Counted from the stretch's first letter, positions 21,926 to 34,260 are shown. The stretch: DNA of 64,000 nucleotides from Acanthacorydalis orientalis (GCA_034766995.1 CM068315.1:13641510-13705509); one strand, 5' to 3'. Notes: generated from the sequence alone by a model not told the origin. Numbers and translations: made by a program.

Positions 21926-22292
21926 AGCGTGACCTTCTTCATCTTCAAGGCTCTCGACCCCGGAACGAAAACCACCATTGCACCGTACGTTCTTTAATAG
22001 TACCTTCACCAAAAGTATCGTTTTAGCTTACGAACAGTTTCTGCTGCTTTACCGCCTGTTTTGAATTCATACAGAAAAATTACTCTTATTTATTTTCTTT
22101 CCATCTTTAATTCAATACCTCACTTTGAAACATAATTAATAATAAAACTAAAGTCAATATTACCAAAAGAGCCAACAAATGGACTCTAAAATGATATTAA
22201 CATAAAAACGATGAAATGAAATTTTCATTGAAAAAAATTAATGTTAGAATTTAAAAAACAAAATCCGCCACTATTTTCATATCAACCTTATA
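21926..22292 (-). mobile_element. Family H mariner derivative, end fragment
   Basis: Matches the H copies from GACCTTCTTCATCTTCAAGG to the terminal repeat (complement TAAGGTTGATATGAAAATAG). The other end is missing. Confidence 0.75.
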
Positions 22293-22461
22293 TTTGATGA
22301 ATGCAGAGCATAAATAAGAAATCCCCAGTTTATCTATTTATTTCCATTAGGTCTATATTGAACTATTCGATCTAATGTTGTCTTGGTGAAAAACATCATC
22401 GTTTCATCTAACCAAATCTAATCATTTTTCTTCGATATCTTGATATATTTTATTCAGTTTC

Positions 22462-22687
22462 TGGCAATACAACAAATTTCTCTTATTTGCCTTTTCCATA
22501 TTTAATTCAATACCACAATTTGAAGCAAAATTAATAATAAAACTAAAGTCGATGCTATCAAAATACAGAATGAAAAATGCACTTTAAAATGATATTAATA
22601 TGAACACGATGAAATGACACTTTTATAGAAAAAAGTTAAGCTTAAAATTAGGAAAAATAAAACCGCACTTATTTTCCTACCAACCGA

Positions 22688-22688
<1 letters not shown>
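22462..22688 (-). mobile_element. Family H mariner derivative, end fragment
   Basis: Matches from TTTCTCTTATTTGCCTTTTC to the terminal TTATTTTCCTACCAACC, which runs into a (TA)n tract. Confidence 0.75.
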
Positions 22689-22719
<31 letters not shown>

Positions 22720-22740
22720 ATATATATATATATACATATA
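22687..22740. repeat. (TA)n with TGTGTA and TACATA interruptions
   Basis: Three TA runs over 54 bp. Confidence 0.95.
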
Positions 22741-23835
22741 CGTTAATATTAGCTCAATACACAATACTCATTGTACTAAACAAATATATTCATGTGATAT
22801 ACAATACACTCATCAATAAGCACTTATAATATTGAGTATAATAATAATCATCAATTATTCTTGAAATGTATACCCTCTTTAATAATAAATTGTCAACCGT
22901 TTTGAATGTTCATATATTCTTATTAACTATTGTATAGTAACAAAGCAATTACAGAGGGTAAGTCTTCAGTTTCAAGCAAGTATTTATAGAGTTGTTGTCG
23001 TTAAGTTGACTTAATGTGTTATACACGTCGTTGGTTACATAAAAAAGAATATACAAACGTATATAAGTACTGTATTGTATCCATTATGGATAGATTTTAT
23101 ATGTAAGAGTCATTTACCTACAAGACGTGTGCTTAAATGAATTGTAAAGAATATGCAAGTGTGGGAAGTACGAGTGGTGTAGACGTTGAAAATAATATTT
23201 TAGATAGATCTGATTGTTTAAGTTGTAACAAAATTTATAATAAATATATATTTAATATATTGTTGATATATTTTACAGGAAACGGTTATTTTTTCTAAAA
23301 AAATATTCGTGACCTCTGCCAAGGAAATTAAATATCTGGCTAAAAGATTAAAACTATTTATTAAGACATCTTTTTATACCATTCAGATTATGAATTTCAG
23401 TATCAACTCGCTCTTATATCCCAGATAAACAATTAATCAATCTAAACTAAGATTAATGTCTTAAGATTTTTTTTTAAAATTAAATCAGTTGTAATTTTCC
23501 TAAAACAGTAATATTAATGTGTGATTCAAATATCTGTAGAACAAAAAAATATGATAGCTAGAAAATGAGGTCTTAATAAATAGTTTTAATTTTAATGAAA
23601 GTATTCTTTTTCGACATATTAGGGTATTTTTTAATAACACATACATTTCATTCACTTGATAAAATAATACAAATAATTTATGATCGTTTCTTATACACAT
23701 TTCTTCAAAGCGCTAAGGAACAGTACTTTTCAATGTTTTTAAAACTTAATTTTTTAAGCATTTTATTAATATTTTATAACTTAATGCACTCCTTTTATGT
23801 TTGTCTAGCAATATTGAAAAACTATTCAGAATAAG
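22740..23835. other. No gene recognised
   Basis: 22970-23200 is somewhat more complex (GTTATACACGTCGTTGGTTA). Otherwise AT-rich. Overlapping short frames on both strands at 23500-23830 have AT-driven codon content (F, I, L, Y, K, N) and no motif. Confidence 0.45.
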
Positions 23836-24215
23836 TTTCACAAATTAATTTTTTACTCGATTACGAACAACGAATAATATTTCAGAAAAAAAATATTTAA
23901 TAATCGATTATTGATCATTTTTTATTTTTGCTCAATCACATTTCTATGGCAATAACATCATCATTAGGTTATTTAGTTTTAGGAAAAATATCAAAAAAAT
24001 ATTCATTATGAATAATAATTTCTTTTTATAAATTAAAAATTAATCAGCAGATTTTTCTATTTTTTATGTGTCTGAGGATGACAATAATCACTTATTGAAC
24101 ATCATCAATAATCAATTATTAAATAATCTTTAATTAATTATCAATCAATGTTTGATTAGAAAAAAATTATAATTCGCAGTAGAGTGAAATATTTATTTAT
24201 TAAAGCGAATTTAGC
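23836..24215. repeat. FB element, full two-armed copy
   Basis: The left arm is TTTCACAAATTAATTTTTTA. The centre is around 23965-24070, with GTGTCTGAGGATGACAATAA starting the right arm. The right end is AAGCGAATTTAGCTACTG. Extra repeats of ATCAATAAT-type sequence lie in the right arm. Confidence 0.75.
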
Positions 24216-24544
24216 TACTGCCCACAAACTAAATTTTGAATTTTCAGGACGATTTATGTTAGGAAAAATATATTTTATTTACGAAAAAATTATTTGTGTT
24301 TTCTTAAAAAAACGAAGTTTGTTTATTATTAAAATATCTGCGATCATGATAAATATCAAGAGACTGGTTGATTTTTTTGGAAATTACATTTTCTTTTTAA
24401 TCTGCATGTAATTTATTTGGTTTTGCATTAAGAATTTTAACGAATTTTTAACTGAATACAGTTTTCACGTATTATATTTTATTTTAAATGGATAAAAATA
24501 ATTTTTATTTAATTACAATTTTTGAAATATGATTTCTTTACAAT

Positions 24545-25075
24545 ACAGCCAGTACTTTGTTTTTATGAAGACAGCAGCATCGCCATAACTAATAATTAAA
24601 AATGATCAACAATGATTGAATTTATTGAGCATTTTTGATCAAAAACATTTTTGTTTCTTTGTGCAACAATTAATTCCACCTGTAATTGCCTCGAATGGAT
24701 TAATGTAGTCAGATGCAATTGTTATCGGTCCTAAGCCCGGATAAAGAAGAAAGGTTGGAAGGCAAGATTTGAACCCTACCTTCAGCAAAAACAAAAGAAT
24801 GCTCATAGAAATCGCAAGATGCCTCGAAACAGGAACAGCTTCATGGATAGGACGGAAGCGATTTGTCCGAGTTTGTAAAAATGGATGATTTTCGGGACAG
24901 TTTATCAGAGTGACCGGCAAAGAGATGGGCACAGAGATGGAAATCCTCATCCACCTAGTTGCAGTGAGAGACAAAGAAACAGAAGAATGTTCCTAGCTTA
25001 CTAAGAAGAAAAAGAAAAGATTACATTTTTATGGTGTGTAGAGTAAAGAATAATTCATTTGTGGATATAATTTCT
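24545..25075. repeat. FB element, right arm, split by a retroposon
   Basis: AAAATGATCAACAATGATTG leads to ACATTTTTGTTTCTTTGTG at 24645-24663. The arm resumes as ACATTTTTATGGTGTGTAG at 25023-25041 and continues ATAATTCATTTGTGGATATA. Confidence 0.82.
24664..25022 (+). mobile_element. Retroposon insertion with about 18-bp target duplication
   Basis: This 359-bp insert is clearly richer in G+C than its host FB arm. It includes CCTAAGCCCGGATAAAG near 24730 and ends in a purine/A-rich tail (AAGAAGAAAAAGAAAAG). The flanking FB sequence is duplicated on both sides (24645-24663 and 25023-25041, diverged). A-rich tail plus target duplication indicate target-primed reverse transcription. The insert may be a SINE or the truncated 3' end of a non-LTR element; no protein motif is visible on the plus strand. 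A 111-residue minus-strand frame over it has no recognised motif. Confidence 0.72.
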
Positions 25076-25079
25076 CCTC

Positions 25080-26300
25080 CAATTTTTATTATTCAAAAAA
25101 AATAATAACGCAAAAATTGTAAGAAATTTTGTCATATGATATTATTTAAAATAATTAATTAGTTAATTTTTAAAATAAAAAATATTTATAAAATAATCAT
25201 TTTATCTACTGATCGCTAAAAATATTTTCGATATTAATATATTCATGAAAATTCATTTTAAACCATAATTATGTTTCAATTATCGTACAGTGAAATATAA
25301 AAAAGATTCAATTACAGTTTGTTACAACTGTTAATTATTAACACATTTATATTTCAAGTTCAATCAATAATTAAACAAAGACACACTTAACACGTTTCCA
25401 TTATTTCACTGTTTTGTGAATGGCTTTTATGAAAATATTTTACAAATTGAAATGAAAATCGAACCGTGAAATTAAACTTGATTATTTATTTAATTATTAT
25501 TATCGAATAAAATGTATATTAATTAATTATTATATTCGAAAAACACCAACTAAACTGAAAATAATTAAACGTAGAATCTCTATTTTCAAATAAATGCTTT
25601 AATTATTCTATATTTAAACATATACTGGTATAAAAATAACTAAGTAGATAACACGAATGAATGGTGCCCAGAAAGTAACCGACTAACAATGAGGCTGATA
25701 TAAAAAGGGGCGGTCACAATACAACTATTACATGTGACACTATCTAAATCGCAATTATAATCAAGAACGGCTTGTAGTAGATTATCCCTCGCTAAGCATA
25801 TTTACACAGCTAACCCTTCAAGAGCTTTTATAATTTTGATTAGCATACAACGTTAGTCGTCGCCTTTACCCTTGTACGGTGTCTTTGTGCGGCCAACTGG
25901 AAGATCTCTTGTAATAGTTTTATAGATGTTGAACACACATTGAAGTAGATTATTAAATAGTTTCAATGATGCTATATCATGTTTAGATGTTTGACAGAGA
26001 GATTTTTGAATATATTTTTAAATATCCCAGAAAGTAATCATTTCATACTAAAATTTAAACTACAAAATGTACTTCCTTAAAATTTAATTTAAAATTTAGT
26101 GTTTAAAAAAATAGAATAATTATTTAAATATTACCACCCAGTCATAGTGTTCTTGTGAATGTTTAAAAAAAGCTTAAATAAAGCATGTACTTGTAGAAAA
26201 CCGTCTAGAGTTTAAAAAAAATACAAACTAATACAATTTGTGTAGTTAATAACAAATTTAATAAATATTTCATTCTGAGTGCTATCTTGTTCCTGTACAA
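25080..26300. other. No gene; higher-complexity island at 25650-25960
   Basis: AT-rich to 25640. 25650-25960 (GGTGCCCAGAAAGTAACCG, GGGGCGGTCACAATACAAC, TTGTACGGTGTCTTTGTGCG) is clearly more balanced and unlike the repeats. It may be an untranslated exon, promoter or conserved non-coding segment; no open frame supports coding. Confidence 0.5.
25699..25706 (+). promoter_or_regulatory. Possible TATA box
   Basis: TATAAAAA followed by GGGGCGGTCAC inside the complex island. Suggestive only. Confidence 0.22.
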
Positions 26301-26329
26301 TATTCATTCCGGAAAAAGAATTGCGAGAA

Positions 26330-26480
26330 AAATAATTACTCCAAAACTAATTATTTTTCAACAACAAACTATAAAAAAGTCCTAATTAAAAAAAATCAAT
26401 AATTATTGATCATTTTTGATCATAAAAAAATGTTAGTTTGTTAAAAATGTTAAGTTATTAATAATAGATTTTCCTCCTAA
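26330..26480. repeat. FB-related fragment
   Basis: ACAACAAACTATAAAAAAGT, CAATAATTATTGATCATTTT, TGATCATAAAAAAATGTTAG and GTTTGTTAAAAATG form a shortened two-sided copy. Confidence 0.6.
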
Positions 26481-26639
26481 ATGAAATATTTTATTTCACT
26501 GTTTTTCTATTGGATGTACAGAAAAAAATGGACACGTGTATAGGATAAAATATTTATTTGTTAAATATTAATTGGTGATTTATCATATTTTATGTGATAC
26601 TTCATTTAAGAATTATTTCATATAAGAGTTACTTTATTT

Positions 26640-26775
26640 CTGTAAAATATTCACTTCAGAAAATGAATTGAAAAGAATGCATTTAGAAATGAATTTATTT
26701 TCGCCCTACAAACAACAAAAAATTTTCCTGATCAAAAATGTTCATTAAACAATTATTAATTATTGATCATTCATT
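26640..26775. repeat. FB element, left arm
   Basis: TTTCGCCCTACAAACAACAA, TTTTCCTGATCAAAAATGTT and TTATTGATCATTCATTAGC are in family order. Confidence 0.7.
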
Positions 26776-27043
26776 AGCACTTAGTTTTCAATTATAAACA
26801 TTTTTAAAAATACAGAATACAATGTATTCTTACTTCATTGAAGCTCACACTCATAATCTCGAATTTAAATTTAAATTAACATAATATTAACTAAATCATT
26901 TGGTAATAAAATTATCAAGAAATTCATATAAAAACATGATCGGGGTGGGAACTTTGAACCTTGAGTTTGTGATTTCGAACTTGGACTTGAATGTTTATAT
27001 TACCTAATATTTTTTTGTCATGAATTATTATTCACAGTTATTT

Positions 27044-27045
<2 letters not shown>

Positions 27046-27118
<73 letters not shown>
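27046..27118. repeat. (TA)n(GA)n compound microsatellite
   Basis: About 18 TA units followed by about 18 GA units with one AAAG interruption. This is the only GA array in the window. Confidence 0.95.
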
Positions 27119-27119
27119 T

Positions 27120-27774
27120 CGCGATTTAGTGAATAAATTAATGCACAATCCATTCACTCTAGCGTGGTTGTGCATTTTTGCGGGGTATATTTATTTACTA
27201 AAAGCACAGGATTGTTTTTAAAAATTGATTGAAATAATGTAAAGGAAAGTTTACAAAACATAATATAAATGGAATAACTTTGTTCCTTACGTAGATTTTT
27301 GTATAAATAAAGTTATTTTTGCTTGTTGTCTCTATATTTATTCCTAGTTGTAACAATTTATTCCATAAATTATGTAACATAACCACACTGGAGTAATCAA
27401 TTTTATTCTCATTTTATTCAACCCACTGCAAAACATTGTTTAAAGATCTTGGCGCATCCCTTATGAAAACTCGTTGGTATTGCGCACTTTAAATTACAAA
27501 CCTTAGCAATATATTAATTACGTTCACAAATTAATACATGCAACAAACGTGTAAACACTTAAGACATTTGAATGAAAATAATTAATTTATCGTACAATCA
27601 AGAAAATAACGAATAATAGGGAAATTCCCTGGTTATGTGGAAGATGGTTCATTGTATACAGTTAATATTTGTTCAGTTATTCCCTATATAGAGTATTCAA
27701 TGTAACGTTATGTCAGTTCACTCTATGGAGTAGTTCACTGCATGCAGGGTTCACTATACCTTGGACTCTACTAT

Positions 27775-27775
<1 letters not shown>
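27120..27775. other. No gene recognised
   Basis: 27120-27190 and 27640-27775 are moderately complex. 27645-27765 has loosely repeated GTTCACTAT/GTTCACTGCATG units. No coding evidence; a 62-residue minus frame at 27198-27386 has no motif. Confidence 0.45.

Positions 27776-27823
<48 letters not shown>
27776..27823. repeat. (TA)n microsatellite
   Basis: About 22 TA units immediately before repeat R3 copy 2. Confidence 0.95.
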
Positions 27824-27826
<3 letters not shown>

Positions 27827-28205
27827 GAACCAGGATGATGATGCTGTTCTCGTGACTTATTTGTTCGCTGATTGGTTGATATCGGTCACATTTTCTGGGT
27901 AATGATTGGTTGATAGCAGTACATGATCAGTGTAAAACTGATAAGAAATTTATTCAAAATACTGTAGTCACTGAAGCTTTAGAACAAAAAAATTGATACA
28001 CATTTTAACATATGTATTTTGTTGTGTTAATTTTTATAAACTTTTTCAATAAAAATTTCAGGACTCTAATTTACCATTTATTTGTGTGTATAAATTGTTA
28101 ATTTCTGTTATTTTTTGGGTGGGAATGAGCATTATTGAACGTGGGTGATGCCCCTCCACAGCAGTTTGACGAACACAGTGATCAGAAGGCGGAGTCCCAT
28201 ATTAA
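27824..28205 (+). repeat. Dispersed repeat R3, copy 2
   Basis: Shares CTGATTGGTTGATATCGGTC, AATAAGAAATTTATTCAAAA-type and GAAGCTTTAGA segments with copy 3 (48.55-48.95 kb). The tail is GC-rich (GATGCCCCTCCACAGC to AAGGCGGAGTCCC). It is flanked by (TA)n on both sides. Confidence 0.78.
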
Positions 28206-28208
28206 ATG

Positions 28209-28231
<23 letters not shown>
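28206..28231. repeat. (TA)n microsatellite
   Basis: About 12 TA units immediately after repeat R3 copy 2. Confidence 0.95.
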
Positions 28232-29032
<801 letters not shown>

Positions 29033-29547
29033 TGTATTTTTGATTTTGATTTCGATTTAAGGACGTACTAGACAGACTATATCAGGAAAACTTGTCGAAA
29101 TTTAAAAAATATATGAATTTTTAAATAGAGAAAAAGTCAGTTTTCAATTTTTTAAAAATACAGTAAAGGGAATATTTGTTATGATTAGATTATTTTTCGA
29201 ATGAATATTATAATACTATCACAATTTAATACTATTTTAAAAATGTATTCAGGATACAATATCTGATAAGTGTCTAACTTTCATAATTTAAATCAAATAT
29301 TCACTTGTTAAATAGTGAAAAAAATATATTTATTTTATATTGTAGTCATTGCTCACAAATGGAATTGATAATTTTTTTTTCTGATGATTATTTTAGTTGA
29401 TTTTATTAATACAGGGGTTTTCATTAAGGACACAATTTTTTAATTTGTAATAAAACATAGAATTTGGGCTCATATTTCAAGTTTCTTTATTGTAAATAAT
29501 AGTTAGTGATATGCCATTTATAAATGAAAAATAATACTGTGTAAGTC

Positions 29548-29655
29548 ACCGAAAAGTTCTGGACCACTTAAAACAACTAGGAAAATCAAAAAAGTTTGAC
29601 ATGTATATGAATTTGAAGGTCACAAACGGCAATTATTTTTCTAACAACCTAATTG
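29548..29655 (+). mobile_element. Family H mariner derivative, end fragment
   Basis: AAAGTTCTGGACCACTTAAA through CGGCAATTATTTTTCTAACA to ACCTAAT matches the last 105 bp of the plus-strand H copies. Confidence 0.75.
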
Positions 29656-29685
29656 TTATACAAAATAATTCTGTATTTTTTTTAA

Positions 29686-30172
29686 TAGAAAATGTTTATT
29701 TACAGAAAAATGGAATACGGTTCAATTCTGAAAATATCTCCTATTATTTTATATAATTTTTATCCATATGTCGGGTAATTGAAATTTCCTTGTTGAAAAA
29801 AGATAACGGCTTTGAGTCGATGAAGTCGTATAGTATTTTCAGAACTTTTTCACTATTTCAACATTTTTTGCAAGTTTTATGCATCACAACACCTTCTCCC
29901 AAAGCTAAACAAATTACCAGCGTGTGGATTTAGCAGCGGTTTTCCACCTGGAATGAGAAAAGTATGCAATATGTTGATTTTCAGATGCTTACGTGTTCAC
30001 TACTCTTTGTAAGATTATGCTAACTGCTTGGTTAAACTATAAAGTAGTTAGTGTTTAAATGTTAAGATTGGAACCTCAAAATCGTAAAACGATAAGAAAA
30101 TATTTTTATTTAAAACGGATAGAACTGATTTAATTTAAATCCAAGAATGAATTTTTACATCTAATAGATTTT
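29686..30172 (-). mobile_element. TIR element of family L, copy 2
   Basis: The right end complements to TTAGATGTAAAAATTCATTC. The interior (complement of GGCTTTGAGTCGATGAAGTC and GAAAAGTATGCAATATGTTG) matches copies 1 and 3 in reverse. The left end is eroded. Confidence 0.72.
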
Positions 30173-30330
30173 TCTATATTTTGACGCTCTGAAAACGATA
30201 GCTTTACCTTAAAAATGCGCACTAGTAATAATTAAACATGATCATTACTCATTTACTTTTCATTTTTGATCATAAAATATTTTGTTGTTTGTGATGGAAA
30301 AATGTATTTTAATTATTATTTGTAGGAATG
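30165..30330. repeat. FB element, right arm
   Basis: TAGATTTTTCTATATTTTGA, CGCTCTGAAAACGATAGC, GCGCACTAGTAATAATTAAA and TTTTTGATCATAAAATATTT are in family order. Confidence 0.7.
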
Positions 30331-30491
30331 TCTTAAAAAGAGTATATACTTTTCCGTTTATGTAATATTAAGGATACATAAAATATAAATGTAAGAAAAT
30401 TTAATACATAAATATTCTTTGAAACGATCACCGTTGATTTAACAGCAAGGAAAATGAAATCGTATTGCAGAATATGTCATGTATAAATACT

Positions 30492-31262
30492 ACGTGGGTT
30501 GTTTGATAAGTATGGTAAAAAAGTAAGATAAACAGCGTTTTTTGGGGAAAAAATTATTTTTCAATATAGTCTCCATTGATGGCGGCGATGACATCCTCAT
30601 TCGATGAGAATTTCTTCCTATCGAGACAAATTTTCAACTTTAAGAAAAGGAAGAAATCGCACGGGATCAAGTCCGGAAAAAAGGAGGGATGGAGAATTAA
30701 TTTGAAGCCTGATTCGTGCAACTTTCAGTTACGACGGTCAATTTGTAGGACAGCACGTTGTCCTAGTGAAAAAGTACATTTTTGTACACCAATATTGGCC
30801 GTTTTGTTTCAGATTTTCTTTAAAACGGTCTAATAATGTAGCATAATAGGTTCCTGTTATCGTTTATCCCTTATTTCAGTGGTAGATCAAGATGATTTCT
30901 TGGGAATTCCAAAAAACAGTGACCATCACCTTCCCAGCAGACAAAACAGTATTTGCCTTCTTCGGCGCGCTTTCACCAGTCGTTGTCTACTACTGCTACT
31001 TCGACTCAAGTGTATAGTGGTGAATCCATATTTTATCCATGGTAACGAATCGACGTCAAAATACCTGCTAGTTTTTATTCATTTTTGCGGCAACTGCTAT
31101 AATGCTCGCTTCATGTATCTGTAGAACGTGAACAACACATCGCTTCTGGCTTAAATTTCGCTTAAACTAGTTTAGAAAATAACAATTGATAGCTGTGATG
31201 TCACCAAACGAATAGTGGCGCCACATCATACAAATTTACCAAACTTGTCAAACTACCCTCGT
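30492..31262 (-). pseudogene. Mariner element, minus strand, decayed
   Basis: The left end TACGTGGGTTGTTTGATAAG matches the ends of the element at 61043-61677. The right end near 31225-31262 (ACCAAACTTGTCAAACTACC) is its diverged complement. Minus-strand reading from about 31080 gives a first-Asp region (VTMDKIWIHHYTLES), then GESAPKKANTVLSAGKVMVT and VFWNSQEIILIYH (31010-30890). A second-Asp region follows, VLFHQDN, at about 30770-30750, and then heavy decay to the C-terminus. The N-terminal DNA-binding domain appears deleted. There are multiple stops and shifts, so it is inactive. Confidence 0.82.
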
Positions 31263-31740
31263 AAAATACGACTTTTAATTATACGACATTATTATAAAAA
31301 AAAACCAGACTCGATCGATGTTCTCATCAAAATGCGCAGCATGACTAAAACAGTCTGTCTGCAACAAACAAGACTAAAACAAGACTTAGTAAAACATACC
31401 GATATGATTGCATTTTCGAGGGAAACATGCTTCATGTCTCATGACAAGTAAATGTCAGAACTTGCACACAGTTTGAAATTATCTATTTAACGTACAAGTA
31501 CAAGGAAAACACATCGAATTCAATTTTTATCTAGACTGTTCCAGGTTGAATAGTCGGTATGAAGTATTATTCGATATAAAAATATACGATAAAATGGCGA
31601 ATTTCACAATTTATTGGTTTTGTTATCGTTTAACGTTTAAAGTTTTATTAACTGTTTTATAGAAAATTGTATATAATTCGGATTTAGTAAAATTACAAAG
31701 GAAGTTTGAAGAGAAACTTGAATCGTGTATTCACTATGGG
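31263..31740. other. No gene recognised
   Basis: A 78-residue plus frame (31215-31451) begins inside the mariner end and has no motif, so it is probably chance. Sequence is moderately complex near 31310-31450. Confidence 0.4.
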
Positions 31741-31940
31741 AGAGGGGAATAGCTATGTATGTTTTTATATAGTCCCATCCGTTTTAATAAAGTATGTAAA
31801 GTTGCGCCATTAATTCTCCAAGTCATTCTGCCAAGTCATTCCGGCATTAATTCTTCGTTTAATACTTGTTTCAACACAAACATTTCGTGCAAAATACACT
31901 ACAATAAAATATTTGCAATTGAAAAATTTACTGGCCTTAC
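31741..31940 (+). mobile_element. 5' fragment of the 18-kb mariner type
   Basis: TATGTTTTTATATAGTCCCA, AAAGTTGCGCCATTAATTC and CTTGTTTCAACACAAACATT correspond in order to 17817-17960. It stops where the coding region would begin. Confidence 0.6.
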
Positions 31941-31956
31941 TGTGTTACATCCTTTC

Positions 31957-32012
<56 letters not shown>
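31957..32012. repeat. (TA)n microsatellite
   Basis: About 27 TA units with one TACATA interruption. Confidence 0.95.
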
Positions 32013-32015
<3 letters not shown>

Positions 32016-32019
32016 ATAG

Positions 32020-32690
32020 TACAGTTCAATCGCATTTTATATATCATCGAATGGTATATAAAATGAAAACAAAATATTCAAAGAGATATGTTTGCTTTAA
32101 AGTTTTATCTGTGAACTGACTTTCGGAGATGCGACTCGATTTCCGACAAGATTTATTATTTAGATAAATACAAAAAAAAAGTACAATAATATATACCATA
32201 CAAATAAACGTGAATTTCGTATCACTATAAAATACTTCCCTATTAAAATTGCATTTCGTTCGTGCACTGAAATTGCCAATTCAGTTTTATTGATTGTACG
32301 TTTTATAGATTTGTTCGATCAAATCAAAACATTCATCAGAATCTTACGGAAATTTCTTCATCGACTCTTTACATATGTAATCATTTTGAGAGTCTTAGTT
32401 TTCCTGTTGTTTTATAAACGAGTTGTATCGTTGTATGAATTTTTTATTAGCAAGCAAAGAACCTTAAAAGTATTACGTTTAACACGACGAATTGTTTAGG
32501 AAATGAACTGATTGAATTATTATTAGGTAACTTTATGATTTGTAATTTCAATTGTTTTTCAATTTAACATTAATTTGAAACTTTTAAGACTTCAGTCAAA
32601 AAAACTATAACCAATTTTTTAAATTTCACAAATTAATCAGTTTTTTTTATTTATAAAGCGTTAACGTACATAAAAAAAAGTGTAATGTGT
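32020..32690. other. No gene recognised
   Basis: AT-rich DNA. A 69-residue plus frame at 32290-32499 is arginine- and leucine-rich but carries no recognisable motif. Confidence 0.4.
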
Positions 32691-32699
32691 ATTTACTCT

Positions 32700-32880
32700 A
32701 TGTGGTTCGTAATATCCGTCTATCTAAATGCGCACAAGTAACAATAAAAAGTGATCAATAGAGATTTATTGAACATTTTTGAACAGAAACATTTTTTGTG
32801 ACATGTGGAGTGGAAATTGAATTCATTTATGAAAGTGACTTTAGTCACAGTCAGAAATGTTTTGTAGACTAACTGATTTT
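32700..32880. repeat. FB element, right arm
   Basis: AAATGCGCACAAGTAACAAT, TTATTGAACATTTTTGAACA, CATTTATGAAAGTGACTTTA and GTCACAGTCAGAAATGTTTT. This is one of the cleaner arms. Confidence 0.82.
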
Positions 32881-33229
32881 CAAATTTAGTAACATTCTGT
32901 GTTATATTCACATATTTTTCCACTACAAAAGAGAATTTTATTTTCGTTAGATATTTGAAATAAAACAAATATCAGAACAGTAGAAAATTGACTTGTGTCT
33001 CTTTGAGTTATGAGTATAGATTTATATCAATACATTGTGTATGTAAATGTGAATAACGAACCGAAAATATAAAATGATATTAAATTTATTAAATAAGTTC
33101 TATTAAAATTCATACTAAACTGTAATAATCTGGACATAAATATTTTCTCTTTCTTAAGAGTATTTTAGGTAATTAGTAAATTATTTTTTATTCTTAAAAT
33201 CATTTATACTAAATTAGTCAACAAGACTC

Positions 33230-33895
33230 TTAACCCTTTAAAGCCAGGGAAAAAGAAAGAATGCTGAAAAATTTTAACAAACATTTTCCGATTAATTGAA
33301 CATTCTTTTATCGTAAACAAAATAAAAATTGTAAATTTGTCAGTTATAAGAAAAAATATGTTAATTCAGATTATTAATTAGAAAATTCAGATCTATCTGA
33401 TATATCGTGGAAAATCGTTGATAACATTCGGAGAAACATAAATCTCTTGAAAACATATAACTGGAAGCAGAAAAATTGATTACAATTCAAAATTTACAGA
33501 AATAACCTTACTGTTAAGTGTGAAAAATTTTTAAATAATCAAGTGTACACAAAACGATTTCACATCGATCACATCTTGTACATGGATGTAGTCTCGAAAT
33601 TTTTTATACGTTTTTTTCCAATGATGAACTTTTGGAAAAAAATATTATTCAAACCAATTCTCAAGTTCATAATTTTTATAGATTTTCAAATAAAAAATCG
33701 CGATTTTCAAGAATTTTGGACGACAGTAATTTTTTTTGATGAAAGAAAGAGTTATAAACTTAGTCACATTAGAAGTGACCTTTAAATAAAAGATTAGTGA
33801 CCATTAAATATGTCATCTAAAAGATAACGGAGACCATAGTTTCTTTGGAAAACATCAATGCATTTCTAGATCCACGCCCAGCTCTAAAGGGTTAA
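33230..33895. mobile_element. TTAA-flanked TIR element, piggyBac-type ends
   Basis: Left end TTAACCCTTTAAAGCCAGGG. The right end complements to TTAACCCTTTAGAGCTGGGC. TTAA target plus a CCC-starting terminal repeat of about 16 bp with few mismatches fits the piggyBac superfamily. Length is 666 bp. An 80-residue plus frame (33543-33785) lies within. It has no motif but includes a GDFQEFWTT-like, aromatic-rich stretch. Confidence 0.72.
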
Positions 33896-34039
33896 AAACA
33901 TAGGAATAAAAAATAAAATATTGGTCGCTGAGAGAATTTTAAAATGACTTGAAAATATAATAAAAATATATTGTGTAATTGAGAACACTTTAAGTGTTAT
34001 ACAACTGAACAGTTTTATATTTTAATATTGTAGCCACAC

Positions 34040-34260
34040 ATTTGTCAAAATACAAAAATATGATTTATTAATCATTTCTGATTTAAATATAATTGAATAA
34101 ACAATAAACTTTGTTACGAGAAACAAAAATATTAATTTTTGGATTGTTATTTATAAGTATTTTGATAGCAATTTCATCATTTTTAGAGCGGTAAGGTACA
34201 AACAAATCTGTTTTCAGTACTTTGTCGTTTTAAAAATGTACTCTCTCATGTTTCAATTTG
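34040..34260. repeat. FB element, left arm and centre
   Basis: TTTATAAGTATTTTGATAGC, TTTAGAGCGGTAAGGTACAA and AAAATGTACTCTC. It ends in other DNA before the H copy. Confidence 0.65.

Noticed and set aside
24639..24974. 111-residue minus-strand frame
   Set aside because: It lies antisense to a retroposon whose tail and target duplication show plus orientation; no family recognised.
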